This document shows, in pieces, positions 26,721 through 35,953 of a stretch of 64,000 bases of DNA (positions are counted from its first letter, which is position 1; every line of letters begins with the position of its first letter). The translations under genes and the position numbers were made by a program. This stretch comes from Marinomonas polaris DSM 16579 (GTDB lineage: Bacteria; Pseudomonadota; Gammaproteobacteria; Pseudomonadales; Marinomonadaceae), in assembly GCF_900129155.1 (NCBI RefSeq), contig NZ_FQVF01000024.1, positions 1-64,000 of the forward strand, given 5' to 3'. The notes beneath the pieces were generated by a model. The model did not search any database, was not told where the DNA came from, and was given only the letters and a program-made list of their open reading frames with translations.

Positions 26721-27731
26721 TTATTCCTTATCTGAACGACCGACTAAACGCATTAGCTCTGCTGTACGATTGGCGTAGCCCCATTCATTGTCGTACCAGG
26801 CATAGAGCTTTACCTGAGTACCATTGATTACCATAGTGGACAAGGCGTCGATAATGCTAGAGCGTGGATCGGTTTTATAATCCACAGACACCAGTGGGCG
26901 TTCTTCGTACCCCAAAATGTCTTTTAACTCGCTCTCAGACGCGGTTTTCAATAGCTGGTTGACTTCTTCCACCGTGGTTTCACGTTCCACTTCAAACACA
27001 CAATCGGTTAACGATGCATTGGCTAAAGGAATACGCACCGCATGACCATTTAACTTGCCTTTTAGCTCAGGAAAAATATGCGTAATGGCCGTTGCTGATC
27101 CCGTCGTGGTTGGAATTAAGCTCGTGCCACAGGCTCGGGCACGGCGCAAATCTTTGTGGGGCGCATCAAGAATAGTTTGCGTATTGGTAATATCGTGGAT
27201 GGTGGTCATGGAGCCATGTTTAATGCCCAGTTTTTCATGGATGACTTTTACCACAGGCGCCAAACAGTTCGTGGTGCAAGAGGCTGCCGTCACAATGGTA
27301 TGTTGGGCTTTATCGTACAAATGCTGGTTAACACCCATGACTACATTCAGCACACCGTCTTCTTTTACTGGTGCGGTAACCACGACACGTTTCACACCTT
27401 GGTCAAGGTAAGCTTGAAGTAGGGCTTTGCTTTTCATTTTGCCGCTGGCTTCGATAACCACATCACAGCCAGACCAGTTGGTTTCTGTGATGGTTTTATT
27501 TTGTGTGCAGGGAATGCGTTGGCCATTGACTATCATCACATTATCTTCCACTTGAGCCTGATGATGCCAGCGTCCATGAACAGAGTCGAAGGTGATTAAA
27601 TGTGCCAGTGTAGCTGCATCGCCAGCGGGATCATTAATTAGTACAAACTCCACGTCGTCCCAATCGAATGCCGCTCGAAAAGACAAACGTCCCATACGGC
27701 CAAAGCCATTAATACCGACTTTAATGGTCAT
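26721..27731 (-). CDS. ArsJ-associated glyceraldehyde-3-phosphate dehydrogenase
   Basis: A 336-residue NAD-dependent GAPDH: the Rossmann [10 protein letters not shown], catalytic Cys152 in [12 protein letters not shown], the catalytic His in the following region, and [11 protein letters not shown]. Its position directly before arsJ marks it as the arsenate-using form that makes 1-arseno-3-phosphoglycerate rather than the glycolytic enzyme. GAGGT precedes the ATG. The gap to the phosphatase gene is 7 bp. Confidence 0.93.
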   Translation of the reverse strand: MTIKVGINGFGRMGRLSFRAAFDWDDVEFVLINDPAGDAATLAHLITFDSVHGRWHHQAQVEDNVMIVNGQRIPCTQNKTITETNWSGCDVVIEASGKMKSKALLQAYLDQGVKRVVVTAPVKEDGVLNVVMGVNQHLYDKAQHTIVTAASCTTNCLAPVVKVIHEKLGIKHGSMTTIHDITNTQTILDAPHKDLRRARACGTSLIPTTTGSATAITHIFPELKGKLNGHAVRIPLANASLTDCVFEVERETTVEEVNQLLKTASESELKDILGYEERPLVSVDYKTDPRSSIIDALSTMVINGTQVKLYAWYDNEWGYANRTAELMRLVGRSDKE

Positions 27732-27738
27732 AAATACC

Positions 27739-28233
27739 TCAAATTGAATAATGTGCTTTTAAAAAATGGATGTGAGGGGCCAAGGTTAAGGCTTTAGGTC
27801 GAGTACCTTGAATTAATTCTTGCACTTGCTGCCAAGGCTGTCCTAATTCTAACAATAAAATAGCAGCCATTAAGCCTGTACGTCCGGATCCACCACGACA
27901 GTGAATTGCGAACTTTTCCTGGGCGCGAAGGCGCTCCAGTAGCTCATTTTTAATTTTTTCAAACTCCGCAAAGAATGGCTGTTTCGGTGCTTGATCATCT
28001 TCGATAGGTAGTTGATACCAAGTCATATTTTGCTGGGTAACCTGTTTACCAAGTTCAGTTACACCTAATGTCTCTATTTCTTGATCGGGGAGCAAACTTA
28101 TAACCGCGGTAGCGCCAGCTGACTTCAGACAGGCTACGGATGTTGCTAAATTCGCCTCTTTTGTTCCAGGACAAGGAGTAAAAATAAACGCTGCGCCGTT
28201 TTCCAGTTTAAGGACATCGAAAGGATGATTCAT
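27739..28233 (-). CDS. CX5R protein-tyrosine/dual-specificity-type phosphatase
   Basis: A 164-residue protein with the phosphatase signature [10 protein letters not shown] (His111-Cys112 to Arg118) and an upstream acidic loop ([11 protein letters not shown]) that could supply the general-acid Asp. It resembles the small CDC14/KAP-like phosphatases rather than the low-molecular-weight type. It sits between acr3 and gapdh in a compact operon, so a role in arsenic metabolism is likely (for instance dephosphorylating an intermediate, or reducing arsenate as some phosphatases of this fold do), but nothing in the sequence decides this. Confidence 0.85.
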   Translation of the reverse strand: MNHPFDVLKLENGAAFIFTPCPGTKEANLATSVACLKSAGATAVISLLPDQEIETLGVTELGKQVTQQNMTWYQLPIEDDQAPKQPFFAEFEKIKNELLERLRAQEKFAIHCRGGSGRTGLMAAILLLELGQPWQQVQELIQGTRPKALTLAPHIHFLKAHYSI

Positions 28234-28270
28234 AATTCGTCTCTCATTATTAATTGTTTATCTTATTGGC

Positions 28271-29287
28271 CTAGTTAAACCAATGTCGAGTGCGGTTAGC
28301 AAACCACACTAAGCTCAACATAACGGGCACTTCAACCAAAACGCCTACGACCGTTGCTAGTGCGGCACCAGAATGCAGCCCGAATAAAGAAATCGCGACG
28401 GCAACAGCCAATTCAAAGAAGTTCGATGTACTAATCATGCAGGCTGGTGCTGCTACATTGTGGGGAAGTCTCATTCGATGCGCGATAAAGTAGGTCGCTG
28501 CGAAAATCCCGTAGGTTTGGATTAACAACGGAATGGCAATGAGCACAATGGCTTGTGGGTTGGTTATAATTGTTTGCGCTTGAAAGCCAAACAATAGGAT
28601 TACGGTGGTCAGTAAGCCAATAATCGACCATGGCTTCAGTGTCGAAAGCAAACGTGCGAGTGCCTGATGGTCTTCTTTTTTATCGACAATCTTTCGAGTG
28701 GCTGCGCCTGCTACAAGAGGAAGCACGACATATAACAAAACAGATAAAAGCAGAGTATCCCAAGGAACCGTTATATCAGTAATGCCGAGCAAGAAACCCG
28801 CAATCGGAGCAAATGCGAATATCATAATGATGTCGTTTACTGATACCTGAATCAACGTGTAATTGGGGTCCCCTTTTGTTAATTGACTCCACACAAATAC
28901 CATTGCCGTGCATGGGGCAACCCCCAGTAATATCATACCTGCAATGTATTCAGTCGCTGTTTGTGGATCTACCCAATCTGCAAAGATTCCTTTAAAAAAC
29001 AACCAGCCTAAAAATGCCATGGTAAAAGGCTTGATTAACCAATTAACGACTAATGTAAGGATGAGCCCCTTGGGCTTAGTGCCTACATTTTTCAATGATG
29101 AAAAATCTATTTGTATCATCATTGGATAAATCATTAACCAAATTAATACGGCAATAATTAAATTGACGTGAGCAAATTCAAATTCTGCAATAGCGGAAAA
29201 AAAGCTTGGGATAATGTTGCCCAGAAAAACGCCAAGCATGATTGCCAAGCCGACCCAAATGCTAAGATAACGTTCGAATACTCCCAT
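28271..29287 (-). CDS. acr3: Arsenite efflux permease Acr3
   Basis: A 338-residue member of the bile/arsenite/riboflavin transporter superfamily with about ten membrane segments. [26 protein letters not shown], and the conserved Cys in [15 protein letters not shown], which is essential for arsenite transport in studied Acr3 proteins, are present. The start is ATG 29287: GGAAGG is 9 nt upstream of it but abuts the ATG at 29296, which also overlaps arsC. It follows arsC with no gap. Confidence 0.94.
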   Translation of the reverse strand: MGVFERYLSIWVGLAIMLGVFLGNIIPSFFSAIAEFEFAHVNLIIAVLIWLMIYPMMIQIDFSSLKNVGTKPKGLILTLVVNWLIKPFTMAFLGWLFFKGIFADWVDPQTATEYIAGMILLGVAPCTAMVFVWSQLTKGDPNYTLIQVSVNDIIMIFAFAPIAGFLLGITDITVPWDTLLLSVLLYVVLPLVAGAATRKIVDKKEDHQALARLLSTLKPWSIIGLLTTVILLFGFQAQTIITNPQAIVLIAIPLLIQTYGIFAATYFIAHRMRLPHNVAAPACMISTSNFFELAVAVAISLFGLHSGAALATVVGVLVEVPVMLSLVWFANRTRHWFN

Positions 29288-29288
29288 T

Positions 29289-29753
29289 TTATTCATCCTT
29301 CCCTAACTGCTCGATTAGCTCGGACAATTCCTGATGTGAACTATGATCGATGGCATTTACTAGCATCCGAATTCGTGTTTCTAAGATTGAAAACACCTTG
29401 TCAAAAATAACGTCTTTTTCCGCCGCAGGGCATTTGGTCGGATCGGGTAATCCCCAATGTCCTTTAATGGCTTTACCAAACCAAATAGGGCAAGTTTCGC
29501 CAGCGGCTTGATCACACACAGTAATAACAATGTCTGGATTTAAATCATGCAGTTCATCCCAGCTTTTGCTATTTAAGCCATTAATGGCATAACCACGTTT
29601 TGTTAATTGTTTAAGTGTATCAGGATGAACCTGTCCACTGGGATGACTGCCTGCACTGAATGCTTCCAAATTGCCAGTGCCTATAGAGGTCGTGATACTT
29701 TGGGCTAAAATGCTGCGGCAGGCATTATGCGTACAAAGAAAGAGTATTTTCAT
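29289..29753 (-). CDS. arsC: Arsenate reductase ArsC (low-molecular-weight phosphatase type)
   Basis: A 154-residue reductase of arsenate to arsenite. The P-loop CTHNACR (Cys7 to Arg13, CX5R) includes a second Cys12, and Cys80 and Cys88 flank DQAAGET, matching the thioredoxin-coupled pattern in which a cysteine relay forms and is reduced. The ATG at 29753 begins [14 protein letters not shown] as in the family; the frame extends upstream into arsR without any support. It lies 16 bp after arsR. Confidence 0.93.
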   Translation of the reverse strand: MKILFLCTHNACRSILAQSITTSIGTGNLEAFSAGSHPSGQVHPDTLKQLTKRGYAINGLNSKSWDELHDLNPDIVITVCDQAAGETCPIWFGKAIKGHWGLPDPTKCPAAEKDVIFDKVFSILETRIRMLVNAIDHSSHQELSELIEQLGKDE

Positions 29754-29769
29754 AGTGTATTTCTCATGA

Positions 29770-30117
29770 TTAGGCACAGCATGATTGGGCTCGTTGTGGG
29801 CGATCTCCCATATCCTCAAGTGCGGCAATGTTATCCGCTAGAAAATCTGGGTTGTTTTGGAGTGTCTCAGACAAAACAGTGTGTACCCACTGGAAAAGCG
29901 CCTGATTGATACTATAAAACACCCATTGGCCTTGACGTCTGTCTGTCAGTAGTTCGCAATTTCGTAACTGAGCCAAGTGGCGAGAAATTTTGGGCTGGCT
30001 TTCACCGAGTGCCTGCATAAGTTCACAGACACATAATTCTTTTTCTTGGTGAATCAGTAGGATGCATCGTAAACGTGTTTCGTCAGCGAGGCATTTGTAA
30101 AATGTTATAGGGTTCAA
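29770..30117 (-). CDS. arsR: Arsenical resistance repressor ArsR
   Basis: A 115-residue ArsR/SmtB winged-helix repressor. The inducer-binding motif is Cys29-Val-Cys31 in ELCVCEL, as in the E. coli-type ArsR, followed by the recognition helix SQPKISRHLAQLRN; a C-terminal CC pair is also present. It starts with TTG (30117), supported by GGAG 6 nt upstream. It is the first gene of the ars operon and should autoregulate through sites between 30118 and 30240. Confidence 0.93.
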   Translation of the reverse strand: MNPITFYKCLADETRLRCILLIHQEKELCVCELMQALGESQPKISRHLAQLRNCELLTDRRQGQWVFYSINQALFQWVHTVLSETLQNNPDFLADNIAALEDMGDRPQRAQSCCA

Positions 30118-30197
30118 AGGATGCTCCTGATACTACTGGGCCATAAGACGGTTTAAGCCTTATGATATTGGCAATGTTAATACATATGGATTTTAAA

Positions 30198-30224
30198 ATA
30201 TATGAAAATTAATATATATGAAAA
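30198..30224. promoter_or_regulatory. Candidate ArsR operator
   Basis: Two direct copies of ATATATGAAAA at 30198-30208 and 30214-30224, spaced by 16 bp, about 80-107 bp upstream of arsR, within the divergent region to the lipoprotein gene. AT-rich sites with ATATATG cores are common at ArsR operators; binding here is inferred. Confidence 0.4.
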
Positions 30225-30244
30225 ATAAGATAAGGTGCGTGTTT

Positions 30245-30278
30245 TTGTCATCTTTTTGTCATGTACATCTTTCATTAT
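30245..30278 (+). promoter_or_regulatory. Pho box and -10 of the duplicated lipoprotein gene
   Basis: TTGTCAT-CTTT-TTGTCAT (30245-30262) matches the PhoB consensus CTGTCAT-N4-CTGTCAT at 12 of 14 half-site bases. Ten nt later comes CATTAT (30273-30278), the correct distance for a -10 in PhoB promoters. The phoX promoter in this window has the same spacing. Confidence 0.7.
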
Positions 30279-30322
30279 GGACTTATTCAGTTTTAAACAA
30301 TCCACTTGTGAGGGTACTACTT

Positions 30323-30829
30323 ATGAATAAAAGCAAACTTCTTATTGCCATGATTTTAGGTGCTTCTTTAGCCGCTTGTGCTTCTACAGCGACAGAAACG
30401 TCTATGGCTGCCAAATACGATATCGAGGGATTTAAAACACAAATTGAAGACGGTCGCCTTTGGGTGTTTGAGGACGGTTCTGAAGAATTGGCCTTCTTCA
30501 AAGAACACGGCGAGCCAGCAAAGCAGTTTACTAACATAGGTGCAGGCCCAGAGGGCATGACAGTCAAGGCGGCAAGCCAAGAGTCTTTAGACAAATACCT
30601 AGCAGCCATCTCTGGAGGTTCTGAATTTGAAATCAAAGGCTTCAAAACGAAAATCGAAGATGGTCGTCTATGGGTATTTGAAGAAGGTTCTGAAGATTTA
30701 GCTTTCTTTGAAAAGCACGGTGAACCCGCTAAACAGTTTACCAGTATTGGTACAGGTCCAAATGGCATGACAGTAAAAGCCGCTAGCCAAGAAACCCTAG
30801 ATAAGTATCTTTCTGCTTATAAAAATTAA
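30323..30829 (+). CDS. Lipoprotein with two tandem 70-residue repeats
   Basis: A 168-residue protein starting MNKSKLLIAMILGASLAAC, with lipobox SLAAC and lipid-bearing Cys19. The mature part is two copies of one unit (residues about 32-95 and 102-165, period 70) sharing GFKTxIEDGRLWVFE, SE-LAFF, HGEPAKQFT, IG-GP-GMTVKAASQE and LDKYL. I know no family for it. ATG 30323 has GAGGG upstream; the open frame extends 35 codons further, across the promoter. It is divergent from arsR inside the island, and its Pho box predicts expression in phosphate starvation, when arsenate uptake rises. Confidence 0.82.
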   Translation: MNKSKLLIAMILGASLAACASTATETSMAAKYDIEGFKTQIEDGRLWVFEDGSEELAFFKEHGEPAKQFTNIGAGPEGMTVKAASQESLDKYLAAISGGSEFEIKGFKTKIEDGRLWVFEEGSEDLAFFEKHGEPAKQFTSIGTGPNGMTVKAASQETLDKYLSAYKN

Positions 30830-30881
30830 GTACAGGCATAGCTACTTCTTGGAAGATTGCTTGGCGTACAAAGGTTAATAA

Positions 30882-30919
30882 GCCCCAACAGAACAAGATA
30901 GTTTTGTTGGGGCATTTTT
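30882..30919 (+). terminator. Terminator after the duplicated lipoprotein
   Basis: GCCCCAACAGAAC pairs with GTTTTGTTGGGGC (one G-U) around a 6-nt loop, followed by ATTTTTG. Confidence 0.85.
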
Positions 30920-31198
30920 GTTTGAAGAAGAACTGGCGCATCATCAGCCCATTTCGCGAATAATCAAAAGCACCTTGATACTCAGAGATATAGATTTACT
31001 CATACAAATGGCAGCAAAAAAGCTAATCCATGTTGCGATCAGTGTGACGACGCTCAATAACGATTTAAAGCATATTTTTTAGAAGTTCCTACTGTCTAGC
31101 AAATGCTGGGAAGTCCAGTAAGCTCGCCATGCTGTTTGCTCTTGCAAACGTGTTTCGAGTTGATCAGATGATCCGAGCCGCAAGGGGGGCAATCCGTT
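30920..31198. other. Island spacer with no recognised gene
   Basis: Between the lipoprotein terminator and the terminator of the recombinase operon I see no plausible gene on either strand. It probably separates cargo from the mobility module. Confidence 0.5.
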
Positions 31199-31238
31199 AA
31201 AAAACCACTAAACAAGGTTTAATTATCTTGTTTAGTGG
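31199..31238 (-). terminator. Terminator of the recombinase operon
   Basis: ACCACTAAACAAG (31203-31215) and CTTGTTTAGTGGT (31226-31238), perfect 13 bp, 10-nt loop. On the minus strand it is followed by a T-run (31203-31199). It lies 128 bp after the last recombinase-operon gene. Confidence 0.8.
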
Positions 31239-31365
31239 TAGAAAAGTGATAAAGCAGCCACATTATTGACTGACATTGGGCTTTTCAGAATATTAAGGCG
31301 TGCAGCTCGACTTATTCGTAAGTTCCCCAACACTTCGATTTCAATCTCTTTCATTATGTAACTTT

Positions 31366-31788
31366 TCATTGCCGAGAATTAAGCGAAGATACATTGTTGG
31401 TAAGAGCTTTCAGGTGTTTATTCTCGCTTTGAAGCTCGTAATTAGTTTTTATTAAGTTAAGCATTTTTTCTAAGCAGGTCTCGTGCTCTCTCTTGAGTAA
31501 CACATACTTATTTGAAAGTTCTTCGACCCTAGCATCAGAGGTCTTCTTAACTTTTTTCGGGCTTTCAGCGAGCTGGCTTTGCCGAATAATCTCCTGCGCT
31601 GCAATTTCCTTACACAACTGAGGGTATCTCTCAGAGCGTATGAAGCCCTTCTTTTTTCCAGCTTCTACGGCAACAATGGTGGTAGAAAAGCGGAAATTAG
31701 GGTCAGTAGTATCTACCACCTCCGTCTCTCCGTTCTTAAGGCGCTCTAAAGCGGCCCTGTACAACTTTTCGCCCCTTAAATTACTCAT
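31366..31788 (-). CDS. Small coiled-coil protein of the recombinase operon
   Basis: A 140-residue soluble protein, not a recombinase. The N-terminal ~75 residues include RAALERLKNGE and FRFSTTIVAVEAGKKKGFIR; residues ~85-135 form a probable coiled coil (VEELSNKYVLLKREHETCLE, then KHLKAL). It overlaps the upstream recombinase gene by 4 bp (ATGA) and closes the operon. Size, position and coiled coil are like TnpC of Tn554 and the small third proteins of other multi-recombinase islands (for example GmtX or the VPA1267-type protein), so it may regulate or orient recombination; the naming is uncertain. Confidence 0.75.
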   Translation of the reverse strand: MSNLRGEKLYRAALERLKNGETEVVDTTDPNFRFSTTIVAVEAGKKKGFIRSERYPQLCKEIAAQEIIRQSQLAESPKKVKKTSDARVEELSNKYVLLKREHETCLEKMLNLIKTNYELQSENKHLKALTNNVSSLNSRQ

Positions 31789-33851
31789 GCTCTACCATCC
31801 GTTATGTCTACTGTATTGATTAGCTTATTTCTCATCTCAAGGGTTGTTTCGATATCTCGGATATCTTTCTCAAGCTGCTTCCCATAAGGGGTTCCTGTAC
31901 CGAAGCGCTCAAGTCGTCCCTGATAATCTACTTTTGTTTTTACTAGAAGCGGAACACTCCGATTGTTAAAAACGCTATAGCCGCAGCCAACACAGGTTGT
32001 GATTGAGCTGAAGGCAATTCGGTCACATACCTCAACCGCCATGCAGTTACCGAGTGGTGTCTCTGTGCATCTAAGCCTGCCTTGCTTTACTTGCTTCTTA
32101 GTTTTTTCACGATCTGTAAACAGAGTAGGAAGCTTGCCAGAGATTTTTTGTTTCTGTATCAGCGAACCCATCCCTCCGAACACGATTTCGTCTGCTGTAA
32201 TTACCTCGCTATACAAGCGCTCCACTTGCCCTTCCGCTAATTCATCCTGAAACTCTTTGATGAAGCCTCTCTGAGATATTACTGAGGCATCAAACGATAT
32301 ATCGCTCGATTTTGGAAGGATGAAATTCTTAGCGAATGCAGCATCGTTTCCATAGAATGCGCTGGTTTGGATTGCTATATGCTTGAATTGAGCTTTAAGA
32401 GTAGGCAAAGAGACAAGCCCGCTTCTGGCGGCATAAACGGCGAGAGATCGGCGATACATATGTGATTGAAATTCAAAATGCTTGCCTACTTCAATGCCCG
32501 GTTTTAGAGACTCCGCACTAGCGTTTGGGTCAATTAACAAGATCTCGGCCATGTCCACGTGGGAGACGATAATTTCAGGATCTCTATTGAGGCGATGTTG
32601 CTTCCATAACCAGCCCTTGAAACTTGCCTTCTGTATGGGAAGGTCAAAGAGAGCTCCCTTATTGGCTCGTTTGCGTGTATTAACTGAAAGAAACAATGGA
32701 ACAGATGATTCATCAACCATTACGGGGTCTAAGCCGTATTCATACTTCAGTGTTACACGGTTAATTATGTTGGCCGCTTCAAAAGCTTTTTCGATCTCTG
32801 GCGAAGTCACCCAATCCGCAAAGTAACCAGATTCTTTCGCCATTTTCGTCGTGTAGGTCCGAATCACTGCTATCCTGTTTCGTCCAATTGTTTTGAACCG
32901 GAATCCATCCATCGCAACTGAGTTGCATTCTTCTTTTCTCATGCCGCTAAAAGCGTGAATCATTTCCCTGATAGGTATTCTGACCTTTTGGGGAACCCCC
33001 TTAAGATTTTGAAATTCTTCAATTTCAAAATACTCGACAAACTCTGAATATTTGTCTTTCTTAAGTTCCTCTGCAAACGCCTTTGCAGCGTTGTCTCGCG
33101 CGACCCTAGGTGATCCGCCTTCGGCTATATAATCTCGAACAAATCTGTGCCGAAATTCCATCAAGCATTCATAGCAGTCTTTAAGCGCAATAAATCTGTC
33201 GATGTAATCCAGGCAGGTTTTGATTCTGTGTGAAAGTATTCTTGTGGGTATGACAGGAGTCTGCTGTGAAATTAAAGGGTATTCCTTAATTAGTTCACCT
33301 AGATATTTAAAGGCATCATTCGAAGGAAAAATATCGAAGCCTTCTATCTGAACTGATATACGGTGCAGCGCAGAAAATAAGTTGTTTGCGTCTAGGAGGC
33401 GTCTTGCAATTTGTTTTTTGTCTAATTTAGGGTCATGAACAATGAAGTCAAGGGTAGAGTTATCTTGCAGAGACTCTCTTATCGTCAGACGCTGTTTTAT
33501 CGCAAGGCGAGTATGACGCTTTAGAATATTGAAAAGTTCAGCAATAGTGTTTATAGCTCTAGCGGTCGATCTATAAATCAACAGAAATAATATGATTTTA
33601 AATTCATATCTATATGAGTCGGCATTCTCCTCCGTGCAGACTTCTTGAATGAATCTTTCAATATGGAAGCGGGTGGAAGCGCCAACATACATAGAATAGT
33701 CCCACATAGGATCTCCATAGACGCTTTTAATGTGTCCATCAAAACCCCGACTCATTACGTGATCGATAGCAGGAACAAAATTCGTTGTAGTAACTGGATC
33801 GGGATTGAACAAGTCATCTGCACTTTCTACAAAAAGAGGTAATATATTCAT
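31785..33851 (-). CDS. Large tyrosine recombinase (688 aa)
   Basis: The catalytic set of a tyrosine recombinase is visible: Arg305 in HAFSGMRKEEC, Lys336 in TYTTKMAKE, His464 and Arg467 in QSHMYRRSLAVYAAR, His491 and nucleophile Tyr500 in FKHIAIQTSAFYGN. A cysteine-rich C-terminal region (RCTETPLGNC, CDR, TTCVGCGYSVF) suggests a zinc-binding module. The N-terminal ~290 residues are helical and specific to this protein class. It overlaps both neighbours by 4 bp (ATGA), so it is translationally coupled. It resembles the large second recombinase of Tn554-like or GMT-type sets. Confidence 0.83.
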   Translation of the reverse strand: MNILPLFVESADDLFNPDPVTTTNFVPAIDHVMSRGFDGHIKSVYGDPMWDYSMYVGASTRFHIERFIQEVCTEENADSYRYEFKIILFLLIYRSTARAINTIAELFNILKRHTRLAIKQRLTIRESLQDNSTLDFIVHDPKLDKKQIARRLLDANNLFSALHRISVQIEGFDIFPSNDAFKYLGELIKEYPLISQQTPVIPTRILSHRIKTCLDYIDRFIALKDCYECLMEFRHRFVRDYIAEGGSPRVARDNAAKAFAEELKKDKYSEFVEYFEIEEFQNLKGVPQKVRIPIREMIHAFSGMRKEECNSVAMDGFRFKTIGRNRIAVIRTYTTKMAKESGYFADWVTSPEIEKAFEAANIINRVTLKYEYGLDPVMVDESSVPLFLSVNTRKRANKGALFDLPIQKASFKGWLWKQHRLNRDPEIIVSHVDMAEILLIDPNASAESLKPGIEVGKHFEFQSHMYRRSLAVYAARSGLVSLPTLKAQFKHIAIQTSAFYGNDAAFAKNFILPKSSDISFDASVISQRGFIKEFQDELAEGQVERLYSEVITADEIVFGGMGSLIQKQKISGKLPTLFTDREKTKKQVKQGRLRCTETPLGNCMAVEVCDRIAFSSITTCVGCGYSVFNNRSVPLLVKTKVDYQGRLERFGTGTPYGKQLEKDIRDIETTLEMRNKLINTVDITDGRA

Positions 33852-35953
33852 TCTGCATATCCTAGTTCGATCAGGAAATTAAAATGATGAGACCAAAATT
33901 CATCTAGATCGCCTTCCGAAACTTCCTCGGAAATTTCCTCAATCAAAGCGGCTTTATCTAGATAACTTTTTTTGATGTGCTCCAGTATTTCCTCAATTCT
34001 CCCCTCGATTGGAGCAAAGACAGTGATATAGCGATCAATTGATCCTGCTCTTTCCTTCAAGAGAGGAAAAAGCTCGCGAAAGGACAGAAGTTTCCTCAAG
34101 CCAGTCTCGTCAGCGTGAATCGCGAAAAACTCACAGAACAAACAGGTTTCGCTTCGGGCGCAGTCTGGGTCGGGAGCGCCTTCTGTAAATTGCTCAGCTT
34201 TTTTGGGCTTAACGAAGTCAGAGTTGTCGCAGTTGCCAACCGGTAAATTGTCTGTGATGTCATCCTCGATAACCCTTACAGGTATATAATTTGAGTCCGA
34301 CCTTCCGACAGCTTTTACGCTGGTTATAACACTGTTGTAGTAGTCGGCCAGCTCAGGGTGTGAGTCCTCCTCGTTAACCCCTGAATAAGCTTGCTGAACG
34401 GTTGAAATGGAGTTTCCAAGCTTTTGGGCAACTATGCCTGAGTCGCTTCCAGAAAGCTTGTAAAAGTCGAAAGAGACGCCTTGTCGAATCATTCTTGGAG
34501 AAAACAGTTCGACGTCAATTTCCCAAATTCGGACAATGGACTTCAATGTTCGTGCAATGCCACTAGGAATTAGTCTGTAGGAACTCCTGTCGAAGTCACT
34601 TTTCTTGTGTAGGTTGGTCGTTCCTTTTGAAGCGATTCTAGTAGCTTTCGACCTTTCAAAAAGGAAAAACCAAATAGGCGGCTCTTTATCAAGCTGGCTA
34701 ACAGCCCAAGAGCGAAGTTCTTGGAATTTTGTAAAAAAACGCTGGAATTGCTTTTTGAATTCGGCATGAACCGTTTTGTTTCCGGCTCTTACCTTTAGAC
34801 CTGAGAAAACATAACCCCTTTCAGGGGTGTATTCCTCGGAGCCCACTCTAAGTTTCGAGGCAACAGAATAATTAAGCGAGGTGGCGGCTAAAAAAGAATA
34901 CCAGAAGCAATAGGTGGCAAGCTCGTATGATGTGCGCAAGCATGACTCATAAAGATCGTCATTTGCATTGAGTTTGTTAAAGTCCGCTCGCTTTTTCCTG
35001 AACCAATAGTTAACACTACTTCGATTAGAATTTCCTGAGCCGTTAATCTTGATCAAATCTTTACTGCTGGTGAAGCCAAGAGAGCCGAGAATTTGCTCAT
35101 GTTTTTCCTCGCTGATTATGGCTCCTGATTCACCATAGAAGAGATCACTGTAGATCGATGCCTTCTGGGTTGATGATGGTTTTCCGCTCATAATAAACGT
35201 TTTATCGATGCCAGCGTTACTCAGGTCGATTCGCCAGGGGAAGGGTCTTTGATTCAATATCGAATCATGAAGTTGCTCAAAAATGGATAGACAAAAATGA
35301 ACGAATTTTTGTCTATCCGATCTAGAAGCAGTTTGATCTTGTTCTTTTGGGTCTGATCTCGAAACCACTAAGCTTGGGATGATGCGCTCGATATCCTGCT
35401 TACTGAGGCCGTACACATTGCACACTAGTTCTCTAGCTGTGTTTGTAAAAGCGTAGCCACTGCTTCCCTTCAGTGCCTGCTTTGCCGTGCGTGGAAGCCG
35501 CATCCGGTGCGAAATATTTTCAACATATTTTTGATAACAGGTAAGCGCCTTCTCCATGGTGGAAGGCCATTCATCTTCATCGGTACTCTTTTCCAAAAAA
35601 AAGAAAAAGTGTGTAAGATTACCTGCAATATCTATGGACGTACTTTCTGTACCCCTTTGTTCTCGAATAAATTCGATGGCTTTTGCAATGAAATTTCGTC
35701 GTTCTGGTCTAAAGCTTGATGAATCAACTCGAAATTGCTTCAAGCCAGTTTGTTCGTTGAATTGATGCTTGGAAAGATCCTTTCTTGTATAGCAAAAACG
35801 CCCAAAGTCAAAAGATCTTACGGATTGTTTTCCTAATTTTTTATCTTCTATAAGAATAATGTTCTCAGGATGCAATCCAGATAAGGTCTCCGCCTCTTTC
35901 AGTGAGTTCGCTTTGATAGGTAGATAACTAGCAGGCCTAAATTGCATCCTCAT
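33848..35953 (-). CDS. Large recombinase-like protein with degenerate active site (701 aa)
   Basis: The C-terminal half has the layout of a tyrosine recombinase, with Arg490 in SPRMIRQGVSF and a likely Tyr523 in NSISTVQQAYSG. The first Arg of the active site is not seen where expected (AATSLNYSVASKLRVG), the HxxR histidine is Arg487, and the second His is Asn514 (KLGN). A Cys cluster, DCARSETCLFCEFF at about 590-603, resembles a zinc site found in related integrases. It therefore probably binds DNA and serves a structural or partner role. It shares one base with the upstream gene (TAATG) and 4 bp with the downstream one. Confidence 0.72.
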   Translation of the reverse strand: MRMQFRPASYLPIKANSLKEAETLSGLHPENIILIEDKKLGKQSVRSFDFGRFCYTRKDLSKHQFNEQTGLKQFRVDSSSFRPERRNFIAKAIEFIREQRGTESTSIDIAGNLTHFFFFLEKSTDEDEWPSTMEKALTCYQKYVENISHRMRLPRTAKQALKGSSGYAFTNTARELVCNVYGLSKQDIERIIPSLVVSRSDPKEQDQTASRSDRQKFVHFCLSIFEQLHDSILNQRPFPWRIDLSNAGIDKTFIMSGKPSSTQKASIYSDLFYGESGAIISEEKHEQILGSLGFTSSKDLIKINGSGNSNRSSVNYWFRKKRADFNKLNANDDLYESCLRTSYELATYCFWYSFLAATSLNYSVASKLRVGSEEYTPERGYVFSGLKVRAGNKTVHAEFKKQFQRFFTKFQELRSWAVSQLDKEPPIWFFLFERSKATRIASKGTTNLHKKSDFDRSSYRLIPSGIARTLKSIVRIWEIDVELFSPRMIRQGVSFDFYKLSGSDSGIVAQKLGNSISTVQQAYSGVNEEDSHPELADYYNSVITSVKAVGRSDSNYIPVRVIEDDITDNLPVGNCDNSDFVKPKKAEQFTEGAPDPDCARSETCLFCEFFAIHADETGLRKLLSFRELFPLLKERAGSIDRYITVFAPIEGRIEEILEHIKKSYLDKAALIEEISEEVSEGDLDEFWSHHFNFLIELGYAE

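Noticed and set aside
30218-30322. Upstream extension of the duplicated lipoprotein
   Set aside because: These codons overlap the Pho box and -10; the lipoprotein signal starts at ATG 30323 with its own ribosome binding site.
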